A stretch of 64,000 nucleotides of DNA from Notospermus geniculatus (lineage: Eukaryota; Nemertea; Pilidiophora; Heteronemertea; Lineidae), in contig NMRB01000139.1 of assembly GCA_002633025.1 (NCBI GenBank), positions 146,441-210,440 of the forward strand, written 5' to 3'. Position numbers and translations under genes: made by a program. Numbering within the stretch: position 1 is the stretch's first letter; the number at the start of each line of letters is the position of its first letter. Under the pieces are notes generated by a model. That model made no database searches. It was not told the origin of the DNA and saw nothing but the letters and a program-made list of their open reading frames with translations. Shown here piece after piece: positions 23,401 through 33,900 of the stretch.

Positions 23401-26400
23401 CACTGGGGCGAAAGGCATAACTACAGTGTTGGAGCATGGTGCCGGTGGCGCCGGCTGTCGACAGAAAGATGCAATACAGTGGTCCTTTAAGCCCTCCAAA
23501 AACCGTTCGAGCTCGGAGGGACAATTAAGAACAATTAAGCGTCACTAGTAAAAATATACATTTGATAAAACGTATTCTTGCGTTTCTCTTCAGATAATGA
23601 CAAAATTTTTGTTGGTCGAGAAAAATTCAACATCAATTTGGAAGGTAATCTCGACTACTACCTCAACCTTCCCCCCATGTTTATGGGACCACTCACGTTG
23701 AAGAATGGCACGTGTTTCCCCATCACCGCGGACGTGGATTACGTTATAGATGTATCATACTGTAAGTAATTTGGGAGGTTGAGAAATCAAACGATAAGCG
23801 TACACGTTTACGACATCCTTATTGTTGTACAGAAAATGCAATATAAAATCTGGCGAATGTGTAGTATGAAAAATAACGTTGTCGTATGTGTGTGAAATAT
23901 CAAGTCGATTTGATGACGATAAAATTGTTTTTGCAGCCTCCCAAAAAAGTTGTGTGTCAAATCAGGTTGTGGATGGGATATGAATATGCTTTGTTGATCG
24001 GGCAGTTTTGCTCTCAAAGTCACCCGTTTATTTCCATGAAGAGAAGTTTTGATTGTTGTGAGACCATTTTTATATGTTAAAGTATACGTCTGTACGTATG
24101 TGTGTGAAATATCAAGTCGATTTGATGACGATAACATTGTTTTTGCAGCCTCCCAAAAAAGTTGTGTGTCAGATCAGGTTGTGGATGGGATATGAATATG
24201 CTTTGTTGATCGGGCAGTTTTGCTCTCAAAGTCACCCGTTTATTTCCATGAAGAGAAGTTTTGATTGTTGTGAGACCATTTTTATATGTTAAAGTATACG
24301 TCTGTACGTATGTGTGTGAAATATCAAGTCGATTTGATGACGATAACATTGTTTTTGCAGCCTCCCAAAAAAGTTGTGTGTCAGATCAGGTTGTGGATGG
24401 GATATGAATATGCTTTGTTGATCGGGCAGTTTTGCTCTCAAAGTCACCCGTTTATTTCCATGAAGAGAAGTTTTGATTGTTGTGAGACCATTTTTATATG
24501 TTAAAGTATACGTCTGTACGTATGTGTGTGAAATATCAAGTCGATTTGATGACGATAACATTGTTTTTGCAGCCTCCCAAAAAAGTTGTGTGTCAGATCA
24601 GGTTGTGGATGGGATATGAATATGCTTTGTTGATCGGGCAGTTTTGCTCTCAAAGTCACCCGTTTATTTCCATGAAGAGAAGTTTTGATTGTTGTGAGAC
24701 CATTTTTATATGTTAAAGTATACGTCTGTACGTATGTGTGTGAAATATCAAGTCGATTTGATGACGATAACATTGTTTTTGCAGCCTCCCAAAAAAGTTG
24801 TGTGTCAGATCAGGTTGTGGATGGGATATGAATATGCTTTGTTGATCGGGCAGTTTTGCTCTCAAAGTCACCCGTTTATTTCCATGAAGAGAAGTTTTGA
24901 TTGTTGTGAGACCATTTTTATATGTTAAAGTATACGTCTGTACGTATGTGTGTGAAATATCAAGTCGATTTGATGACGATAACATTGTTTTTGCAGCCTC
25001 CCAAAAAAGTTGTGTGTCAGATCAGGTTGTGGATGGGATATGAATATGCTTTGTTGATCGGGCAGTTTTGCTCTCAAAGTCACCCGTTTATTTCCATGAA
25101 GAGAAGTTTTGATTGTTGTGAGACCATTTTTATATGTTAAAGTATACGTCTGTACGTATGTGTGTGAAATATCAAGTCGATTTGATGACGATAACATTGT
25201 TTTTGCAGCCTCCCAAAAAAGTTGTGTGTCAGATCAGGTTGTGGATGGGATATGAATATGCTTTGTTGATCGGGCAGTTTTGCTCTCAAAGTCACCCGTT
25301 TATTTCCATGAAGAGAAGTTTTGATTGTTGTGAGACCATTTTTATATGTTAAAGTATACGTCTGTACGTATGTGTGTGAAATATCAAGTCGATTTGATGA
25401 CGATAACATTGTTTTTGCAGCCTCCCAAAAAAGTTGTGTGTCAGATCAGGTTGTGGATGGGATATGAATATGCTTTGTTGATCGGGCAGTTTTGCTCTCA
25501 AAGTCACCCGTTTATTTCCATGAAGAGAAGTTTTGATTGTTGTGAGACCATTTTTATATGTTAAAGTATACGTCTGTACGTATGTGTGTGAAATATCAAG
25601 TCGATTTGATGACGATAACATTGTTTTTGCAGCCTCCCAAAAAAGTTGTGTGTCAGATCAGTTTGTGCATGGGATATGAATGCTTTGTTCATCGGGCAGT
25701 TTTGCTCTCAAAGTCACCCGTTTATTTCCATGAAGAGAAGTTTTGATATTTGTGAGACCAGTTTTATATGTTAAAGTATACGTCTGTTCGTAAGTTTTCG
25801 TTTATCGTTTGATTTCGTAACCTCCCTAATATCTAAACTTTAATTCGGTATCTGGTTAAAGTCATTATTCTGACGAAAATGTTGACAATGTTGATGAGGA
25901 GCGATGGAATCTAATGCCTCCCAGTGCCACTCTGGTGTTTGTCACGGGATCAAGGATTTAGGTCTCAGTCTCTCTGTTTAACTGAATGGTGTCTCTTAAA
26001 CCGTAATTTTTTTTTTGGGGGGGGGGTCATTATATTCTATGACATCAGTCTAACTTGACAATGAGAATTGGCCAGATTGGCATATCATTGGCTGTTTAAT
26101 TTGTTTTCGTTTTACGTCATATTATTTTTAAACATTTGCACTGTTTTAGTCAAAATGTCGATGAATTTCCACGTGGAATTCACCAAGATTGTCGAGGAAG
26201 TCGCCGACGAAGGAGTCTTCAAGCCACCATGCGAGGCAGACGAACCAGAAGGGAGAGCCTCAGAGGTACGTAGGCTAAAGCTATGTGCACACAGAGCTTA
26301 GTTCTTGCGCGATCTTAGCCGCAAGTCTCTTCGAGAGGACGCAAAGCCCAAGAAATCTCAGTGTGCACCTGAGGCCGCAAGCCGTTAGTGCTTGCGTCCC

Positions 26401-29039
26401 TAGGCGCAGGCGGAATCGTAAATATAAAAAAAAATTATATTTGGCGCAAACGTATACGCCCAGCCACAGGACGAAAGGCCGTGGAAAGATCCTTGCGCCC
26501 TCTTGTTAGAGGACTGCGTGGTTGCAAGGTTTCGCTGCCGCTAAGATCGCGCAGACACTAAGCTCTGTGTGCACACAGACGACACCGACCAAGGCCTAAA
26601 GCTAATAGCTTTATAAGATGTTTGGAAGAAAATTTTGACATTTTCTCACAAGAATCTTATAGGAATAATTTTACTAAGAAAAATCTTGAGAATCATAAGG
26701 AAAATTTTAGTAGGATTTTTCGAAACCAATATCTTACTCACGAAATACCTAAGATATGAAAATTATAAAATAAGAAACGAAAAGTATAAAATTCATAGCA
26801 AAATATCATTCTGTCCTGGCTGGCTACAACCTGTATCATGGTGAGAACATCAGAGGTTCTTAAGGTGTCCGCAGGTCGACATTGCGTCTTGGAGCAACTC
26901 GCGGCAACTAGCTTTCCGGCGATGGAAGCAACTCGGAGTGACTGATCAGTTGCCGATTTTGTTGACCTGAGCGCGCACGCGTCTCCGAGCAACTGCCGGA
27001 TGCATCATGAGCTTCCTGTTCGAGGTACATGTATAACTGCCAGTTGCTCCGAGTTCCTCTCAACTGAAATGTCGACCTGCGCGTGGTGGTATTTTGATCT
27101 GCGACGGATCCGTCGAGTTGCCTCAAGACGCAATGTCGACCTGTGGGCACCTTTAGCACTCGATCTCTTCATTCCACATCCAATTGGCGCGAGGTTTATG
27201 GCCGATATCTCCACAACGGCTGGGTTAAATGTCACATACCATACATCATACACCAATCGATTTGTCTTTTTTGCCGCTACAGCCATCATCACTGTCATTT
27301 TCCCTACAAGTATGACAGAAAAAATTCTTTCACAAATCACAGTTTGTGTTTACGGCCAAAATGGCGGCCATTTTGAAATGACGCAATGCATTGCGCACGT
27401 GTAAACTGCACTGAACAGCATGATAGCGAAATGAAATGGGTTTTGAGAAAGGGATCCGTTATGTCGGCCTCACGCGGAAAATGAAGATAGCAGAAAGATA
27501 CCGACAGGAAAGACAAGTCAATTGATGTATGGTACGTCAAATTTGACCCAGCAGTTGCGGAGATATCGGCTGAAAACCTTGCGCCATTCGGATGTGGAAT
27601 GGAGAGTAAGCTGATTTCAAGTTACAATTATTTTAGATCCCAACTCCTGATCAGCTCGTGCAGATACTTAGAGAATCGGTTACACAGGATTCTGGGCCTG
27701 CTTCTGAGCCGCAGGCGGAACCCTCCCCCTAGTCTGATGAGGCTGCGACAGATGGACAGGGAGATGATGCTGGGGATGAGGGTGATGATAACGATGATGG
27801 CCGTGACAAGAAATGGAAATGGGGATGATTCGCAAGAAGATGAGAGGAAGAATGGTCAAACGAGAGGGTGACGAGAGTATTATCAAAATATAAATATAAA
27901 TACATGTATGTCATAAAATATCGATGTGCGCTGTCCGCTCACATCGACAGCGACTGTTGCAGGTAGTTGCATCCAGTCGCAAGGTCGATCTGCGCCAGGC
28001 TTAAGATAGCGCAGACACTAAGCTCTGTGTGCACACAGACGACACCGACCAAGGCCTAAAGCTAATAGCTTTATAAGATGTTTGGAAGAAAATTTTGACA
28101 TTTTCTCACAAGAATCTTATAGGAATAATTTTACTAAGGAAAATCTTGAGAATCTTAAGGAAAATCTTCGTAGGATTTTTCGAAACCAATATCTTACTCA
28201 CGAAATACCTAAGATATGAAAATTATAAAATAAGAAACGAAAAGTATAAAATTCATAGCAAAATCTCTGTCCTGGTTTGTCGACCTGAGCGCGCTTGCGT
28301 CTCCGAGCAACTGCCGGATGCATCATGAGCGTGCTGTTCGAGGTATAACTGCCAGTTGCTCCGAGTTCCTCCCAATCGCTGAAATGTCGACCTGGTGGTA
28401 TTTTGATCTGCGACGGATCCGTCGAGTTGCCTCAAGACGCAATGTCGACCTGTGGGCACCTTCAGCACTCGATCTCTTCATTCCACATCCAATTGGCGCG
28501 AGGTTTATGGCCGATATCTCCACAACGGCTGGGTTAAATGTCGCATACCATACATCATACATCAATCGATTTGTCTTTTTTGCCGCTACAGGCATCATCA
28601 CTGTCATTTTCCCTATAAGTATGACAGAAAAAATTCTTTCACAAATCATTTGTGTTTACGGCCGAAATGGCGGCCATTTTGAAATGACGCAATGCATTGC
28701 GCACGTGTAAATTGCACTGAACAGCATGATAGCGAAATTAAATGGGTTTTGAGAAAGGGATCCGTTATGTCGGCCTCACGCGGAAAATGAAGATAGCAGA
28801 AAGATACCGACAAGAAAGACAAGTCAATTGATGTATGGTATGTCAAATTTGACCCAGCCGTTGCGGAGATATCGGCCAAAAACCTCGCGCCAATCAGGTG
28901 TGGAATGGAGAGTAAGGTGATTTTCAAGTTACAATTATTTTAGGTGCCAACTCCTGATCAGCTCGTGCAGATACTTAGAGAATCGGTTACACAGGATTCT
29001 GGGCCTGTTTCTGAGCCGCAGGCGGAACCCTCCCCCTAG
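20424..29039 (+). CDS. Gene D: secreted ependymin-related protein, exon 1 cut by a gap, tail truncated by stop
   Basis: Coding exons are 20424-20525 (partial), 21915-22002, 22610-22709, 23594-23761, 26150-26265, and a terminal exon at 27637-27732 or 28944-29039. An N at 20423 sits where the signal peptide should be; sequence to its left is unlike gene E, so the first part of exon 1 is missing from the assembly. The rest is CLPDQGSFDFAVQ with an NVT sequon, then SGSFDFTKQKFYLYV, GKAGKPWQCVLG, LTLKNGTCFPITADVDY and GVFKPPCEAD. Both terminal exons hit the same in-frame TAG after QAEPSP, where gene E has GAG and continues into a long acidic tail. D should therefore make a protein without the acidic tail. 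Introns 4 and 5 are inflated by a satellite and by duplication. Confidence 0.74.
20643..21137. mobile_element. Foldback elements in gene D intron 1
   Basis: Element 1 (about 20650-20902) has ends GTGTCCACTAGAGCGCCGAC and CGCGCCCTAGTGGACGCT; a copy runs off the right window edge from 63775. Element 2 (20990-21137) has arms GGCTGCTTTTCCACGAGATG and CGTCTCGTGGAAAAGC. Between them lies a half copy of the AGCAAGGTTCATTGGCACAC element seen whole at 63628-63770. Confidence 0.75.
21225..21880. repeat. Inverted clusters of CCCGGCTGCCGG repeats (gene D intron 1)
   Basis: Copies of ACCCGGCTGCCGGT cluster at 21228-21310, and their complement (CGGCAGCCGGGTAA plus GCAAGACG) recurs about every 45 bp at 21715-21880, just before exon 2. 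This arrangement fits a foldback element with repetitive subterminal ends. Confidence 0.65.
22106..22240. mobile_element. Foldback element with GGGCCGACCGC ends (gene D intron 2)
   Basis: Arms GGGCCGACCGCTCAGAAAGT and ACTTTCTGTGCGGTCGGCCC. A second copy lies at 36655-36762 in the spacer after gene E. Confidence 0.85.
22770..23095. mobile_element. Foldback element with AAGGTTACACC ends (gene D intron 3)
   Basis: Left end AAGGTTACACCTGTTGAAAA..CCCGTGTTTTTCCAG, right end AACCCGTGTTTTTCAG..GCCGTGGTTACACTAC. Relatives lie at about 36903-37165 (right end lost) and 47486-47815. Confidence 0.7.
23205..23491. mobile_element. Foldback element with TTAAAGGACCAC ends (gene D intron 3)
   Basis: Ends TTAAAGGACCACAGTATTGC and GCAATACAGTGGTCCTTTAA are complements. 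Related elements lie at 43849-44045 and 49848-50065. Confidence 0.85.
23771..25832. mobile_element. MITE whose inside has expanded into a 212-bp satellite (gene D intron 4)
   Basis: Ends GGGAGGTTGAGAAATCAAAC and TTTGATTTCGTAACCTCCC match the small MITEs at 31877-32014 and 34398-34545. Between them are nine head-to-tail copies of a 212-bp unit (from about 23882, period exactly 212). The inner copies are nearly identical; the first and last are slightly diverged. Each unit contains GATAACATTGTTTTTGCAG, a splice-acceptor-like stretch. Confidence 0.9.
26281..26578. mobile_element. Foldback element (gene D intron 5)
   Basis: Arms TATGTGCACACAGAGCTTAG and CTAAGCTCTGTGTGCACACA, with GCGCGATCTTAGC repeated in inverse inside. 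The right arm recurs at about 28010 because it lies within the tandem duplication. Confidence 0.85.
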
Positions 29040-29275
29040 TCTGATGAGGCTGCGACAGATGGACAGGGAGATGATGCTGGGGATGAGGGTGATGATAACG
29101 ATGATGGCCGTGACAAGAAATAGGGAAATGGGGGCGATTCGCAAGAAGATGAGAGGAAGAATGGTCAAACGAGAGGGTGACGAGAGTATTATCAAAATAT
29201 AAATATAAATACATGTATGTCATAAAATATATTAAACAAGTAGAATTAGAAATATCCTTTAGAAATAAAAGCATT
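26549..29275 (+). repeat. Tandem duplication of about 1.46 kb carrying the last exon of gene D
   Basis: The unit starting GCGCAGACACTAAGCTCTGT occurs at about 26549 and 28010. Both copies carry ATCACTGTCATTTTCCCTA-type sequence, the terminal exon (27637 and 28944) and AAATATAAATATAAATAC after it. The first copy contains a complete foldback (26860-27152, ends with AGGTCGACATTGCGTCTTG and its complement); the second has lost about 150 bp of its left arm. Confidence 0.85.
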
Positions 29276-29276
29276 G

Positions 29277-29400
29277 GGCCGTATTCTAGAACCTTCCTTA
29301 ACTCTAAGGTGTACCCTTACATGTAGCTATTGTTTGCAGGGCAGAATACAAAAGTTTAAAGTGGACCTTAGAGTTAAGGAGGCTTCTAGAATACGGGCCA
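29277..29400. mobile_element. Foldback element with GGGCCGTATTCTAGAA ends
   Basis: Ends TGGGCCGTATTCTAGAACC and CTTCTAGAATACGGGCCA, in the gene D 3' flank. A larger relative spans about 47837-48239. Confidence 0.8.
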
Positions 29401-29842
29401 TTGACTTCTTTTCTGAAAAGTGGGACCCAATTTTAGAATTTCTTTAAAAATTAACGCAGTCAACTACAGGAGCGATGAGCTACGGGGCTTAGACATATAG
29501 GGGAGGGGTCGAAAGGGGGATAAACCAAATTGTTTTGGATAAGGGAGGGGTTAGGTAGGGATGTGGGTTTACTATTACTAAAAAAAAGGCAACTCTTATA
29601 AATAGTTATCACATGTTATGTGTTTAGCATTTGTTCTCCACTGAATAAAGAGTTTAAAATTAAAAAAGAGAGTATTATCAAAGGCATCAGGCACTGGCGT
29701 TTTCTCAAAGACAGTCTACATTCTTGTTTGGTTAACAGCGTAACCTTGCGGACAGCTACACAAAGTCCATTATACAGGTCGGCCAACCTGTGTTTTATGT
29801 CCCAGATTGTAATGATTTATTCCTTTGGCCATCTGTAATGAG

Positions 29843-29848
29843 AATAAA
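29843..29848 (+). terminator. Candidate polyadenylation signal of gene D
   Basis: AATAAA in CTGTAATGAGAATAAAAT. About 250 bp around it match the region after gene G (59870-60140), including the stretch GTTAACAGCGTAACCTTGCG. Confidence 0.45.
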
Positions 29849-30167
29849 ATCAAGAAATTGTCATTACTCTTTGTCTCTGCTCTTTCTTTTTTCATTTTAC
29901 ACTGTTTTGTGTTATTTTGTCAATTTCTCATCCCCTTAAATGAATATTTTGTTCACAGAATGCTTTTGCAGTCAGCTAAGGAAATAAGCCCGTATTTTAG
30001 TATGATAATCATACATGAACAAGGATGATTTAGGCAGAATTGCACAATTATTTTGACGATTCTGACATACTTCCATTTAACTTAGACAAACAAAAAATGT
30101 TAGTAAATGGTCTGCCGTCTGGTCTGCAGGCTTATAATATCTTCTGGTAGCTCGACTTGAAAGTGTC

Positions 30168-30235
30168 AGCCTGCAGAAGACCCCGGTTGGGGTCGAAAAT
30201 TTGCTAAGATTCTGGAAATTGACTTCCTGTTTATC
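30168..30235 (+). other. CTGAAGA-stem-GAAA retroelement motif, copy 2
   Basis: GACCCCGGTTGGGGTC hairpin followed by GAAAATTTGC; the left core is CTGCAGA, one base longer than CTGAAGA. The rest (TCTGGAAATTGACTTCCTG) matches copy 1. Confidence 0.35.
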
Positions 30236-30529
30236 ATCTTATAATATCGTGCTGTCAATCATTGTTTCGGCCGGACTTCATATTTTGCCCCGACAGGTCA
30301 CAATGAAGTTCAAAACTTATTGCCCACAATTCATCGAATTCTTTCCTGTCCTCCTTGGTGAACATGACATTTGAATTACATGTATTTCTGAATCATGCAT
30401 GTTCAAAATCGGGACAAAACAAGACAATTTTTCACTTTGCCGAGTAATCAGAGAGAGAGCGAAATTTGCAACTGGTTAAAAAACTGTAGATAGGCCTACA
30501 TGTCATAAGTTTTTAAGGAAAGCGTATTA

Positions 30530-30654
30530 CAAATGACAAACAGATTATTCATAATGATTATTAAAAGTTGAAATAATAAGCTTGAACATCGGGTATCCAG
30601 CCGTCAGAAAGGTTGCATCGGTACTGGAACACACAACATCGGAGAAGACTTTCG
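30530..30654 (+). promoter_or_regulatory. Gene E core promoter and non-coding first exon
   Basis: AAATGACAAACAGATTATTC is followed by ATTAAAAG where other genes have a TATA box, then a leader with CATCGGGTATCCAGCCGTCAG ending at TTTCG|GTAAGTCAG (exon end 30654). The TATA match is the weakest of the set. Confidence 0.6.
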
Positions 30655-30984
30655 GTAAGTCAGTTTACTGTATTCATTTCTTCACGTTTTCAGTTTTATC
30701 ATGGTCGTCATTGTGAATTGAAACTATATCGATGGCTGTCATATTCTGTGGCAGCTGGATGAGAAATGGTTAAAGTCGCACTGTATCGACTTCAGAAAGT
30801 GCTAATACGTCCTCCGACGTTAGTGTAGTGTAAAATGCACAATGCTTTCTCTGAATACATTAGAGCTACATGTATGCCTGAAGAAAACTAGGGCTTGATT
30901 CTTTGAAGTACACGCAGCGTCTGGCAAGGATTTTGAGGCTTCCCGCACATCAAATAAAGTTATCTTTATTTTATTTTGCAGACT

Positions 30985-33900
30985 ATGCAGTCCAGCTTCG
31001 GCGTTGTCTGCCTGGCAGTTCTTGTTGGCATGGCAACTTCATGTTGTCTGCCAGATCAAGGATCGTTTGATTTCGCAGTCCAACTGACTACCAATGTTAC
31101 CTATGGGGGAGGTTCCGATTCTGCCAACCAGTCGATTAGTGGAAGGTAAGTATACATGTACACTTTATTTCTATTTCTCACGGAATTCAAGGAACAGCTC
31201 GTCAGTTTCCCACATAGTCTGTAACATGCAGGCCTAATGCCTGCAGGGCCTAACGATCCGTTTTTTTACGAAAGTATTTTCTATTTAATTGGTATAAACT
31301 ATTTAATGCAAAAAAGGCTCGATTTACAGTTTTTGAAATATTTCATATTCCCGACCAACTATCCAAAAAAGGCGATCGTGTTGCACTAGAATGCACATAT
31401 GGCAATAACATTCAAAAGAAACTTTTGAAATATATGTGTCCAAAAAAGAGAAAACTTGTTTGGGAAATTTAAAAATTTCCATACCGCTCGCCAGTTACTT
31501 CTTTGTTATGTAGATTTGCACTATTCCCGCTCTTTGAGTAAACTCTGTTCGGCCATTTGTGACCAAAGCACCAGTGACAGAGCTGAACAATACCCGCAGT
31601 GGACACAAAAGATTTAGGGTCGGCACGTACACTGAAGATTGGTTTTCGAAAACAGTATATCAGGGTGATCGGATTTAATGTGAATGTGACTGACTGGTCG
31701 TTTGACCAGCGCACAAGGGAAAGTTCCGTGGATTGCCACTAGGGAATGAGCTCAGCTATAGGTAGCCCCCCCCCCGCCTTAATGACGTCGTCAATTTTTA
31801 ACTTTTATTAGAATTTTTTGAGAGAGCGATGGGGAAATTGGGTTGCCAGAATCGTTCGCAGAATCATGGCTATTAGGGAGGTTTAGAAATCAAACGATAA
31901 ACGACAACGTTATTTTTTGTACCGAAAATGGAATATAAAATCTGGTAAATGTGTAATATGGGAAATAACGTTATCGTAAAGTTTACGTTTATCGTTTGAT
32001 TTCTAAACCTCCGTATACTAGTATCACTCTGTAATACATGTACTGCCCCACATTATTCTGCATTGGCCTTCTGTTTTAAAGGTCCTGTTGTTTGTTTCAG
32101 TGGATCTTTCGACTTCACGAAGCAGAAGTTTTACTTGAACTTGTCCACTCTAGACTATAAGAGCACAACATTCCTAGACCTTAGCAAGGTAGACAGTCTT
32201 CTAATTTGGTGTGATTATCTACATGAACATGTACCTAGGTATCTTCCATGTGTACAGCAAATTCTGGCCCGATTGGACCTCAAATATGGCCACCAGGTGG
32301 CCATCTTTAAAACTTATGTATGTAGATACCCTCTATGGATGCCAAGATTTAGATCTACATGTACATGTACTGCGTTTCAAATATGGCCGCCAGCTCGCCA
32401 TATTGAAAAAATGGTCGTTGGCTCATATCACCAACAGTTAGAATATTTTAACTCAGGCGAATTTCGATTCGTTTCCAAACAATGGGTGCGGCCTCGCACA
32501 GCTCGAAATTCGCCTTATGCATGGACAAAGGATGCGGCATCCCACCACTCGAAATTTGCTTGAATGGATTCTTAATGCCAATTCATACTTTGCGTTTTGC
32601 GCTTTGCGCTTGTCCGTTTCCTATGTGAGTGCGTGGTAGAGAAAACAATTTTATTGTTGGTACCACGCGTTACGCCCTGCCTAAAGCGGCGAATCCACTG
32701 TCGCGATTTGGGCTTGCGACGGGGTTGCGGTCCCTTGCGATCGCCTTATATGGCAATCGGAAGTCCTTATAAGGTAACCGCAAGGGAACGCAACCGCGTC
32801 TCAAGCCAAAATCGCGACAGTGGATCACCCGCTTAAAGCCTCGTTCACACGGGCTTGCGGTTAACGAAAGTACAATGAATTGAAGGAGTTTAGGTTATTA
32901 AGATTATCTATTTCATTCCAAGAACAAAATGTTGATTGAAACTTTGATTTTTTACATGTCTTTTCTTCAGAAAGAAGGGATTGCAACAATAAAATCACAG
33001 GGGGGCCAAGTTAAGATGTGCGGGGCGGTGCCTCTGTCTGGAAAGTTGGGAAAGCCATGGCAATGCATTCTTGGTAAAACATAACACTGGATTCGTTTAT
33101 CTCTATGGCCTTGTGCCGGTGTAACGTTGGTATGGTATGTGTGCCAGTGTGACATTACAATAGATTGACGGAATAAGGCGCGACTTGACAATGAGCGACG
33201 CACGGTGAATCTGTGAGTCTGTATCCCAGTGTGTTCCAAATGAAATGGTCCATGGACCATGTGCTCACCTGGGTGGAAATGATAGTGCAATGACAGAGGG
33301 AGGTACATACATGTATTATCAGTTAAGCAATCTGGGTCAAGTCATTCCCGAGTTGCAGGACTTTGATGATTTTTGTGTTATGCCACCTGGCGGCCATATT
33401 GGATGTCCAATTGGGCCGAGACTTCACATGCACATCAAGAAAGAGCACATCGCATATTTGAGCGCTCTGGGTCAAGGCGTTCCTGAGATAGAGCACTTTA
33501 GATGATTTTCAGGTTACACCACCTGGCGGCCATAATGGAAGTCAAACCAGGCCGAAATTTGACATGCATGTAAAGGTCATCTAGAGGGAGGTAGATATCA
33601 AGTTTGAGCACTCTGGGTCGAGCCGTTCCTGAGTTATAGCACTTTGATGATTTTGGGATTAGGCCACCTGGCGGCCATGTTGGAAGTCAAATCAGGCCGA
33701 AATTTGACGCGCAGGTAAAGGTCATCTAGAGGGAGGTAAACATCAAGCTTGAGCACTCTCGGTCAAGCCGTTCCCGAGTTATAGCACTTGGATGATTTTC
33801 AGGTTACACCACCTGGCCGCCATATTGGATGTCCAATCGGGCCGAAACTTGGTATTTTGAAGGTATCCCTCTAACACATGTTTATGCAAGATATGAAGTC

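Noticed and set aside
24074-25746. Repeated 72- and 90-residue open frames on both strands
   Set aside because: They are produced by the 212-bp satellite; identical frames on both strands repeated every 212 bp reflect the DNA repeat, not genes.
23882-25790. CRISPR-like array
   Set aside because: Units are directly adjacent with no unique spacers, and the sequence is eukaryotic.
27000-28710. Open frames of 108-134 residues in the two gene D repeat units
   Set aside because: They lie in intron and transposon sequence, differ by indels between the two copies and have no recognisable domain or splice context.
32063-32563. 166-residue open frame over gene E exon 2
   Set aside because: The exon ends at 32188 at a good donor conserved in all paralogs; the remainder is intronic read-through.
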